A DNA stretch of 64,000 nt from Diatrype stigma. Lineage: Eukaryota > Ascomycota > Sordariomycetes > Xylariales > Diatrypaceae. The stretch is taken from assembly GCA_022225965.2 (NCBI GenBank), contig JAKJXP020000149.1:22071-86070 (forward strand), given 5' to 3'. Positions 13,101-21,421 of the stretch are shown in pieces (the first letter of the stretch is position 1; every line of letters begins with the position of its first letter). Under the pieces are notes generated by a model that made no database searches, was not told the DNA's origin, and was given only the letters and a program-made list of their open reading frames with translations. The translations under genes were made by a program, and so were the position numbers.

Positions 13101-13669
13101 AATATTACACTTCCAGTTATTATACTGGATGTATTCCTTTTTCGAAATTCTTACTCCTTTAGATATAAGGAATTCTGCTAAGGGCTTTAAGAATAGGTAA
13201 CCCATTTTGTTATGCCATGTAATAAGCTTATTAGATATAGGCTAATCAGTGAAATTCAGTATATTCTTTGGCTTATTTTGGTTAGTAACCACCTTAAACG
13301 GTATATAATATAACCCGTTTTTGTAATATCCTTTTATAATAAGGTCCTTATCCTTATTATACAGCTTAATGCTATTAGTGGCATTTATAATTGTATAACA
13401 GTTCTTGAGTTTATTTATGAATAAAAGGTTAATTCCTAGCTCTGGAATATAATTAACCCCTTTTATCGTATATACTTTTTTAAAGGTAATACATTGTATT
13501 ATTAAATTACCAGCTTCTTTTATAATAAGGGAACGTACGTTGCCCCATTTTACGATTTTGTGAATTTGCTTTATATTAACTAATAGATTTCTATTAGCTA
13601 CAGTAGTGAGAGTGGCCCCGCTGTCCGCAACTAGCTTTATTATACCCCTATCCTTAAATTTCGTAGAAT
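10186..13669 (-). pseudogene. Copia pol remnant (integrase, reverse transcriptase, RNase H)
   Basis: Integrase: a WHNKMGY stretch (normally W-H-x-x-L-G-H, with H now Y), then CNICNTAK near 13110. The catalytic core at 12783-13000 reads TFLDKRSRY and TNNGTEY, where the second catalytic Asp has become Asn (G-to-A). Reverse transcriptase: DVQNVFVHFDI near 11410, ALYGLKQ near 11310 and CYVNDLLI at 11161-11190, with the second-position Asp of YVDD changed to Asn. RNase H end: VYMDNDAA, stop, KLANNPEFHKRTKHIDI near 10330-10420, closing with QLADFLTKPVS and TAG at 10186-10188. Numerous internal stops; the only long open piece is 12783-13205. Not functional. Confidence 0.85.
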
Positions 13670-14737
13670 TTAGATAATTTCAAAATCGTCTGTATCCATC
13701 CTTCCGGGCGTAGGAGGAAAAAGGGGTTCGGAAAGATCTAATTCAAATAAATCCTCGTTTTTTCCTTTATTGGATTCTTCCGATGTAGGGCCCAAAATAA
13801 GGGTGTCCTCCTCGGAATCGATCAGGGCACCTAGAAGGTCCTCCTGTTTCTTTTCCCGTTCTTCCTTCCTTAAGCTACTGGAGCTGGTGGATTCTGAGGA
13901 ATTATTTTCCTCTTGTTTCTTTTTATCCCTTTTGGGGCCGGACTGTTTCTTATTTACCCTATCCTTTTTTTTCCAGCTCTTTGGAGCCTTGTTGGGGTGA
14001 AGGAAATAATAGTTCTTTTCCTGGTGCCCCTGGATTTTGCAATGGTTGCAGTATATCTGTTTTTTCTGTTTCCAGGGCTTTTTGCTTTTTACGTAAAGGA
14101 TTTTCTCCTTTTTATCCATTCCTTTGGATTTATTTATTAAGAAGGAAAACAGGGTATTTTTGGAAATTGCTGAAGAATCCTGACGTAAAGATTGGGTAAT
14201 ATTTTGAACGAAGGCTTTATATTTTTCGGGTAAATTATTTAATACCCAAGTAATTGTAACCTGATTTGGAAGGTTTATTTTATTCAGCTTAAGCTCGTTC
14301 GTTATAGACCTTATTTTATTAAGGTAGGCTTCGAGGGTATTAAAATCTTCTATAGAGGAATTAAAGAATTCCTTTAGTAGTAGAAATTCTGTTGTAAATC
14401 CTTTTGGCCGGTAGTGATTTTCTAGGGCCTCCTAAGCTTTTTTACAGCTTAGTATGGATTTGATATGAATTAAGGGACCTTTTTTGTAAAGGAGTTATAT
14501 AGTGGCCAGGGCTTTATTATTATCTTCTTGGGTTAACGTTTTGAAAGAAGTAGGGATTTCCTGATTTTCCTGGCTTTCCTGGTTTTTTACAGCTGTTATG
14601 GCTGTTTCCTTTATTTCCAAAATAAGGGCATGGTCCAGATTTTTCTTTATAAGGGTAGCCTTTGCTTTGATGGCCCATATTTCATAATTCTTTATGCCCT
14701 TAAGCAGCGTAATGCGGCTTTAAAGGTTAATTCCCAT
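13670..14737 (-). pseudogene. Copia gag remnant (capsid and zinc knuckle)
   Basis: Reads from an ATG at 14735-14737 (MGINL, stop, SRITLLKGIKNYEIW) through a Copia gag core (ALENHYRPKGFTTEFLLLKE, then LEAYLNKIRSITNELKL). It ends in a nucleocapsid zinc knuckle, CNHCKIQGHQEKNY, where the last cysteine of C-x2-C-x4-H-x4-C has become tyrosine (TGC to TAC). At least three in-frame stops interrupt the capsid part; 13670-14119 is the longest open piece. The tail is Lys/Ser/Glu-rich and acidic. Confidence 0.8.
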
Positions 14738-15384
14738 TGTTATAGGTAATTGTATGAAAGGGGATAACGGTAAAATTAATCCCTTTTAGAATCTGGAAGC
14801 TTAAATTCTTTTGATTCGAATGATATAAGTTGCGTATTTTTCTGACGGTTAAATAAGGAATAACCGTAAAATGAATATCGGTAATAATTAAAGATGGTAC
14901 AGCAATATAGGATACTGCTTAATGAATAATTTCTATTTCTATAGGTAATAAAGATAGAAAAATTCTGTTTTAGAATATGAAACTTGATTAATCAAGCTGT
15001 CGAATGGTCCAAGTTTCGTCCAGATCGGGTAAGGTTTGGTGAAGATACGGACGAATAATGGGATAAAGAGATCTGATATATTTGTAATAGAAATATCTGG
15101 ATAATAATTATTCTATGATTTAACGGAAAGAGTAAGTATGATAAATCGGTCTTAGAATTTGATTATCCTAATCGAAAGGATTTTAATGGTGTAGAAATTT
15201 CCCGATTCGGATAGATATTAGTCGAGATATAAGTAAATGGATTAAAGATAACCTTAGTTGTATTATATCTGCTGTTTCCTTTAGGGTAATCTTTTTTAGG
15301 AGAGGTATATTGGCTTCTGTAAGCCGTATAAAGGTCCTGTAGGTATATATTGCCTATTTGGGCGTTATTCCGGGCCTTATAACC

Positions 15385-15782
15385 TATAAAATTATACGGT
15401 ATATGGTTATACTGTATTAAATAATACGGATATAGCAGTGGAATAAATAGGCACTAAATAAGGTTAAGCAGACGTATATAAAGGTAGTTATTCAAGTATG
15501 AAGTAGTATTCGTGTATGTGTATAAGTGTGTATGTGTGTGTGTAAGGTTCCGACTTCCTGTATATCAGCTAGGTGGCTGTTACCCCTATTTATATACAGA
15601 GTATTTCCTAATGCGGTAATTGTTCCTATCCTTTCAATTATAATGGAAGTCCTTATTTCCTTTATTCCATATAGTAATTGCTTCCGGCAGTATACCGTTC
15701 CTAGCAGTAATTCTGCTATATAAGTGCAATTCCTTTGTAGTTGCTTTGTTATACTGTCTTGCTACATTCAGCAAATCCTACA
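15385..15782 (-). repeat. 5' LTR of the Copia element
   Basis: Same length (398 bp) as the other copy and aligned without large gaps, beginning TGTAGGATTTGCTG on the sense strand. It is followed on the outer side by the GATAT target duplication. Confidence 0.88.
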
Positions 15783-16206
15783 GATATATATTACGTAATT
15801 AAGTTATAAGGTAATATCTTATTTTTTATAAATTATTCTTATAATATTTAATATTTATTTTAAGATTTATTAAATATAAATTTATTAAAAAGACATTTTA
15901 AAGATTTTTAAATTGATTTATATAATAATATTTATTTTTTATATAATAAAAAAGAAATTATTCTTATAAGACATATATTACGTAAGTAATTTTATAAATA
16001 TAATATGTTATATTTAAAGTATAAAATTTCATATTTCGTAAACCGATATAATATATACCTAATACGGCTTAGTTAAATATTCGGTTTTATTATTTTTAAT
16101 ATTAGTTTATAATTCTTATTATAAATCTTGAATTTATTTAATTATATCTTTTAAATAAAGCTTATAATGTTATAATAAATATCTAGTATTTTCGGCGATT
16201 TGTATG

Positions 16207-16255
16207 GGAAATCGTGGCTTGCCGGGGGGTCGGCCCATGAAGGGGTGATTGATCT
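16207..16255 (-). repeat. Right terminal inverted repeat (49 bp)
   Basis: Exact inverted copy of 8978-9026, followed by the second TA at 16256-16257 and then by resumed host exon sequence. Confidence 0.9.
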
Positions 16256-16755
16256 TACGCGGCGGATTACGAAGCGTTGACACCGGAGGAACGCGCAGAT
16301 ATGGAGGCCGATCTAAAGGAGCGGATAAAGGGGCTGTATACAGCTCAGGCGCGACTCGGAGACGGCGAAATGACCAGGAAGAGGAGGAGGAGGAGTGATA
16401 TAGTCCTATACGTGGTATGGGAAAGCCAAGTATTGTAATACAACATATTCTTTCTTACTTTCTTTTGATGGTTTCGATACACGTATGTACCAAATAATGA
16501 CCACATGCATAATCTTTGCTCATATTTAACGTTTTGAAGTCCTGGAGAGTCTGATGATATTCTAAACCCGATTATGACGGTCATCTGGGCACCTTGGAAC
16601 CAGCGAATGTGTCTTTCTATTCTATTACAGAGCGGCATGACGCCTCTTCATGTTCTCATCGAAATAGTATTGTCTAGCATAAAATCCTTGTCTAAATCCA
16701 TACATTTCTGTCAACAAATACATAACCAAACCACGCGCACCACAACACTCTCAAA

Positions 16756-17338
16756 ATGGCCACTGACAGAAATGCTTTGCTCCGGGCGATCATCCGGGCA
16801 GGCTCGATTGACGGTACCAATTTCAATGATTGCAAAATCCAATGGAACCCAGTGATGGAAGAGCTTGCAGATGCAGACTGCTATTACAAGACGGTCGATG
16901 TATAGTAAGTGGTATCTAACATGAGTGGATGGTTTTTATATTGTGTACTTACAAGTTGATGCAGGGCTTACAGGCTACACGCAATCAACCCCAGTCTTAT
17001 AAACACCCAAGTGCAACCGTATTACTCAGTGGAGTGTTATTCCTCCGGGCTCGATTACACCACATCCTGTCTGTATTCTACCTGGGTGGGATTACGAGGC
17101 TACTGTAGAGAACGATCAGCAGGGTGAAATTGAAGAAGGAAGCTCCCAGGAAGTTGGCGAAGTCCAGGACTCAAAAGGGCGAGTTACAAGAGCTTTGAGA
17201 TGGATTGACCGGTTGGAAGGGGAAATGGCATGGGTAAATGCCCTTATAAAGACCCAACTCCGGCCACTACAACAACACGTGCATTCCGGCTTGATTTCTC
17301 CGAAGTTACTACTGGTTCTTTATTTCGGAGTTAGGTAA
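16756..17338 (+). pseudogene. Decayed paralogue of the split gene
   Basis: An ATG at 16756 opens a frame whose first 40 codons align with the gene at 8365. Shared positions are M-A-x-D-R, L-x-A-I-I-R-A, then G, C-K-x-x-W-x-P-V-M-x-E-L, and an exon end at nearly the same place (GTAAGT donor at 16904). Splicing to the obvious acceptor (TTGATGCAG near 16964) forms a TAG, so the frame does not continue. Downstream, a different frame (17041-17338) carries a PPG segment matching exon 2 of the first copy (ALPPGLDL). It then gives an acidic stretch (ATVENDQQGEIEEGSS), a helix-rich tail (TRALRWIDRLEGEMAWVNAL) and a TAA stop. This looks like a tandem duplicate that has accumulated a frameshift; a still-unrecognised intron could rescue it. 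Confidence 0.5.
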
Positions 17339-17715
17339 CAAAGTACACCTATGGGTGTGTTGAATCGAGACAAGTGAGCGGAACCGGAGGTGGAGCTTGG
17401 CAGTCGTTTTCTACATATAGGTCAATATCGAGGCGGTGACATCGATGATGACGAGCTAAAATGATACCATGGGGGTGTTCGAAGTAATCCACATTGAGCG
17501 ACTGTGTAAATACTTGAATCAAGCATCACAAAAATGCATAGCCCGTTTCACAGAGCCGCTACGAGTGACAGGCCAATCCACACGATGCGGAGCCGGAGTG
17601 GCATGAGGACAAAAAGGGGGCGGGTCATTAGGCAGATTCGATTGAATGAGAAGCAGCGATTCGTTAAACATTACATTTTGCATATTTAGATGCTGCTATT
17701 TATCACCCCAGTAGC
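17339..17715. other. Spacer between accessory region and GH32 gene
   Basis: No gene seen. Presumably holds the 3'-UTR of the GH32 gene. Confidence 0.45.
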
Positions 17716-19642
17716 CTATCGACTGCGATCAGGCCAAGCGTCGTATAAGCCTTCATAGACCGTCATATTTGAGAAGGTCACCTCGCCCTCACCCTCGTGG
17801 AAGAAGCGAATCTCCTTGGAAGCCGCGTACCAAGACCTGTGAAGTTAGTATATGCTTATACCTATACAAGGAATATTCGGGAATAGCTTACCGAGCCCAT
17901 GTGCTGAGAGCGAACCTCCCGTTGGCGTGGACCTCGACGATAGAGTTGTCGACAACAATGGTCAGCTCGAGTGTCTCGATCTGCTCCTCACCGTCGCGCA
18001 GTAGGTCGAAGAGGCGGAGTCGGCCCGCCTCGTTGCGGCTGTCGATGCCGTCGGTAGTCCGGGCCGCGGCGCTCGTGTTCGTGCGGTCGATGATGACAGA
18101 CTCGTTGGAGAACTGGTAGTAGATCGTAGTGCTCTCGTGTTCGGACGATAGGATTTGAAAGCCGGCCCGTAGGTCGCTGCTGCGGCATGCCTTCGGGAAC
18201 GAAAGCGACGCCGTGATGACGTGGAACTTGCTCTCAGGGACGCGTTGGAAAGGCACTGTGCCCGATGTGTCGAGCGTGCGGTCCGGCTCGGTGAACGAGT
18301 CACCTGTTTTCAGGGCAGCGAGTGCCTCCCGCGCAATCACCTGCCGCAGGGTTGTGAGCTCGGCGACCCCGTTGTGCCGACTTTCCACGCGCCAGGAAGC
18401 GGTTTCGGCAACAAGCTCGTTGTCTACGACGCCGTGTATACTGCCAACACTTAGCTCCCGGGGAAGTAGGAGAGCGCCGGTCCAGTTTTGCTGGTTCGTC
18501 GGGAAGTTATGCGTGCCGTAAAAGTCACCCGTAAGCCACACATACGAGATGAAGCGGTCTGGGGCGCCACTCTTCTGCGCGGCCTGAGAGGAAGCGGGCA
18601 ACTCCTTCCCAGCAGCCGCATAAGCTGACTGACCCCAATCGATGTAGCCCACCATCGTAGGCGCGAACTTCGGCTTGCCGTCCTTCTCAAGTGAGACCGT
18701 GCCGGACGCCCACAGCATCTCACGGAAGTCGGAGACCTCGGGCACGATGGGTTCCAGCGACCATTCGGCGCCCAGCGTGACGAACACCTCGCCGTCGCCG
18801 TTGTAGCCCTGCTCGTCAAGGCCGAACACGTTGCCGACCTCGAAGTTGAAGCCCCAGCGGCCAGCCCAGGTTCCGTCGCCGCCCCAGGTCGAGTTGGCCG
18901 GCTCGCGCCACCACTGCCCCAGCTCCTCCCAGTACTGGAAGTCCGGGTCGTGCTGCCGGTAGAGGAACTGGCTGGGCCCCTCGCCGTGCACGCCGCCCGA
19001 GATGACGACGTACCAGGTGCCCGGGGCGCTGCCGAGGAGGCCGTCGAGCCGGCCGTTCTGGAACACGTACGGGTCGCGGAACCCCGTCACGTTGACTGCG
19101 AAGGGCGGCGCCGGGATGACGGGCCCCTGCGCCAGCTTGGTGAAGTTGCGGCCCCCGTCGCCCGACACGGCCAGCGACTGCGTCTCGCTGCCGCGCGTGT
19201 ACGCGACGGTCCACTGGATCGGCAGGTACGAGACCGACGTGTACAGCAGCGTGGGCCGGCCCCCGACGCCGCTCGGGATCACGGCGCCGTCGAACACGGC
19301 GATGGGGTCGTTGGCGCCGCCGGCGACGATGAACGGCGCCCCGTCCGGGTTCACGTCCCGGTACGTGACGAGGTCGTCGGTCGTCGCGCCCGCCGCGCCC
19401 TCCCCGTGCAGGAACCCGACGTGGAAGAGGCCCGTCGCCGGGTCCGTGTAGTGCATGCAGGGGTCCCCGATCTTCTCCGACGGCGGGAGCACGTGCGCCC
19501 GCGGCCGCCACGTCTCGAACAGGCTGGAGTTAGCGAGGGTCGATAGGTTCGGCGGCGCGGCGTTGTAGTCGATGGCGACGGTCGCCGCCTGTCGGGCTGC
19601 GAGGGACCCGGCGGCCGCCGCTGCCGAAGAAGGGAGCTTCAT
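17716..19642 (-). CDS. Glycoside hydrolase family 32 (fructofuranosidase-type), 623 aa
   Basis: Exon 1 is 17892-19642, intron 17837-17891 (55 nt, GTAAGC donor, ACTAACTTCACAG end), exon 2 17716-17836. The start has a good context (CACCATGAAG). The N-terminal five-bladed propeller carries HVLPPSEKIGDPCMHYTDP (around residues 50-68), whose GDP aspartate takes the place of the nucleophile in the usual W-M-N-D-P-N-G box. It also carries GFRDPYVF (the RDP transition-state motif, about 188-195) and WGFNFEVGNVFGL with the likely acid/base Glu. The C-terminal beta-sandwich module ends with DNSIVEVHANGRFALSTW, a hallmark of fungal GH32. Such enzymes cleave sucrose, inulin or fructo-oligosaccharides outside the cell. 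The N-terminus (alanine-rich, KLPSS...) is only a weak signal peptide. The gene is very GC-rich, unlike its left neighbours. Substrate cannot be decided from sequence. Confidence 0.88.
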
Positions 19643-20945
19643 GGTGGTGAGCTTCTGTAGCTTGGTTGAAAGAAGCTTCTATAGCTAGGTAGCCAACGAC
19701 ACGCTATAGCGAGGTGAAGTGAAGTGAAGTGGACATACACCGGTGAGCAGCAAAGCAGCCTCCTTCCCGGACACGCCCAGCGGGCGCCCCGGGTCTTTAT
19801 ACATCGCGTCTAGTGGCTGGCCGGTGTTCTTCTCCATCACGGGAACATGCGGTTTTTTTCACCCTCGCCGCACTAGAACTTGGGCTGGCGCGAAATTCCA
19901 CTCCGTACGTAGTAGTTGTTGGTTATGAGGAGACCGATGCCCCCTAGCTGAACCCCACAGAATCTCGAGATTTTGGAGAAAATACGGGGACCATCTGCGG
20001 GGGAGTAGGGGAGACCCCATTTCCACTCACGCAATAGGGAACAAGAGTCGGGGGCGTTGCGGAGCAGAACGGCGGGAAAAGCGCCAATGGCCGTATTCTC
20101 GGTGATTTGGGGGTTGGCGGCGTCATGGGCATCGCGCCCTAGAACCGCTCAAGAACCACGTGAGAGCCTTGGCGACTAGACTGGTGTTGGCTAACTAGGT
20201 ACTTCTCCCCGCATACTGGGGATTGGGGATTCCTGCGATTCATATACCCACGCCGTTTTCTTTTAGCTCTTTCTGATTGTAAGGTTCGATTCATATTTGG
20301 TCACACCGACAACGCACTAGGTATAGGAATATCAGAGCAGCAGGGAGGACGAAGATGTTTGGACTTGGAACTTTCAGTGGGAGATTTTACCCTTTAACAA
20401 ATATTACCTATAGCCAAGTGCTTAGTTAGTGATCCAGGTCGGCAAGATCCCAGTCATGTTAACTATCGGAGTAACTGATCAGTCCAAGGGCAGAGAAACC
20501 ATGAACCCTGTTCTCGGTTTACGGTAATGGGTCCAGTGACGAAACCTCGTTTGAGACCCCATGAAAACTAACAGATGCTCGAAAATCTTGACATAAGTTT
20601 CCCCGAAGCAATTCACTCTGATCTATTACCGCTTAATAGCCTAGAGACATTTCACCACTCGTAAACGGATCAACTCAGTTGTAGAGCACTCCGAGTTATC
20701 GAACTCATGACCCTCACGGTCATCAGCGAAAGCTCTACTGATTTGATAGAATAGAACCTGATGTTACGGTACTCTTTCTCACCGGAGAAATGCCGAGGCC
20801 CTTACCGGACTGCCCGAGTACGTCAGGTGTAGCGGAGGTCGAGATATTTGCTGTCGAATCCGAATCCTCCGGGCCTTCCTGTTGTCCTTGTTACGGTCCG
20901 GCGTGGAATGGGAAGTGCGTTGGGTAGCACTGGCAGCAGCAGAAC
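19643..20945. other. Intergenic, no gene recognised
   Basis: Begins with the GH32 leader and promoter, which has a GAAGT repeat at 19715-19730 (in + orientation). No convincing coding signal. A cloverleaf-like set of inverted repeats lies at 20676-20740 (separate entry). Confidence 0.45.
20676..20740. other. Three-stem, cloverleaf-like inverted repeats
   Basis: Outer arms CAGT-TG-TAGAGC (20676-20687) and GCTCTACTG (20732-20740) pair with a two-base bulge. Inside are two perfect hairpins: GAGTT (20693-20697) with AACTC (20702-20706), and ATGACC (20707-20712) with GGTCAT (20718-20723). The minus strand resembles parts of a tRNA (GTAGAGC, GAGTTCGA), but no valid tRNA with anticodon arm could be folded. 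Possibly a tRNA relic. Confidence 0.3.
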
Positions 20946-21421
20946 TAAGTGGACGGGGGCGAAGCCTCGGGACCAGCGGTGCCGGGGAAAACGCGAACTC
21001 CAGGGCCGACTACACCACGGGGGCCGGGTCCCGTGACGAACAAAAAGTGGACGGCGAGGCAGTCGACGAAGCCGCGGCGGCGGATGAGAGCCAGCTGGTC
21101 GGCAACGCCCTGTGGCTCCTCGGCTACCAGGTTCGGCCCCGGGTGACGGTCCCCGCCCCCGTCCTATCTCACGTAGATGCCCCGGAGCTCGTAGCACAGC
21201 ATCTGTGACGACGACCCCGCGACCGCCCTATGGCTGTCCAGCACGCCCGGACAGGTGGCGTGGCAGACCTTGGGGCGCGCGACGACCGGCACCTGGGGTC
21301 GGTCGTACAGGCTCTGCTGTATTTGCCGTGCCTATATCGCGCCAACGCCGGTGTCGGCGGGAACCCAGGGGAGCTGCTCGGCTTGTAGCTGCTGGCGGTA
21401 ATGGGAAACGGGCATAAATTC
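20946..21421 (-). pseudogene. GC-rich coding relic, family unknown
   Basis: On the minus strand one frame runs about 158 codons with only two internal stops (both TAG, within GAI-stop-ARQ and YVR-stop-DRG) in strongly GC-rich DNA that contrasts with its flanks. Protein-like stretches include LPWVPADTGVGAI, RQIQQSLYDRPQVPVVARPK, SSQMLCYELRGIYVR and NLVAEEPQGVADQLALIRRR. No start codon context, no good splice sites, and no family recognised. It may be the remains of a gene, or a GC-rich island with chance openness; the plus strand is also fairly open. Confidence 0.3.

Larger units (their letters stand above)
9351..15782 (-). mobile_element. Copia-type LTR retrotransposon, full length but inactivated
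   Basis: Two 398-bp LTRs (9351-9748 and 15385-15782) enclose a gag-pol region read on the minus strand in Copia order: gag, integrase, reverse transcriptase, RNase H. A 5-bp target duplication GATAT flanks it (9346-9350 and 15783-15787). A polypurine tract (AAGGGGGGG on the sense strand, 9749-9757) abuts the 3' LTR. A candidate primer-binding site (GGTTATAAGGCCCGG) follows the 5' LTR at about 15370-15384. Many in-frame TAA/TAG codons and lost catalytic residues are explained by C-to-T/G-to-A transitions, the RIP signature. It is inserted inside the TIR element. Confidence 0.92.
8978..16255. mobile_element. TIR DNA transposon (TA target site), itself interrupted by a Copia element
   Basis: Terminal inverted repeats of 49 bp are identical at 8978-9026 and 16207-16255 (outer end AGATCAATCACCCC). 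They are flanked by the dinucleotide TA on both sides (8976-8977, 16256-16257), as in Tc1/mariner/pogo-type elements. Without the nested Copia element (9351-15782) and one GATAT copy, the element is about 840 bp of very AT-rich DNA with no open frame, so it is either a non-autonomous element or one whose transposase has been erased by RIP. Just inside the perfect repeats the arms continue to match imperfectly, with C/T and G/A differences. It disrupts exon 3 of the gene starting at 8365. Confidence 0.85.
8365..16438 (+). pseudogene. Unknown-family gene split by a nested transposon insertion
   Basis: Exons 8365-8513, 8572-8905 and 8967-8977 are followed, after a 7,280-bp insertion (element plus one TA copy), by 16258-16438. 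Introns are canonical: 8514-8571 (GTGAGT...ACACAG) and 8906-8966 (GTGTGT, TTACTAATC branch, TATGCAG). The insertion sits in a TA of a TAC tyrosine codon (TA at 8976-8977, repeated at 16256-16257). Removing element plus one TA leaves one frame of 224 residues ending in TAA at 16436-16438. As it stands, translation of exon 3 hits TAA at the insertion edge. Predicted domains: an N-terminal helical module (RQEVLNAIIRANAF...CKVRWEPVMAEL, residues 5-40), a second helical stretch (LSRQLKPEIARARGQM), an acidic linker (about 110-140), a basic patch (GRGKGGGKRIRK) and a charged C-terminal helix (LTPEERADMEADLKERIKGL) ending in KRRRR. This suggests a nuclear protein; the family is not recognised. Confidence 0.75.

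Noticed and set aside
18816..19546. 231- and 198-codon frames over the GH32 gene
   Set aside because: Same GC3 shadow effect; low-complexity Arg/Gly/Val composition.
20670..20745. A tRNA gene
   Set aside because: Contains tRNA-like strings on the minus strand, but no seven-base anticodon loop on a five-base stem and no acceptor stem could be formed.
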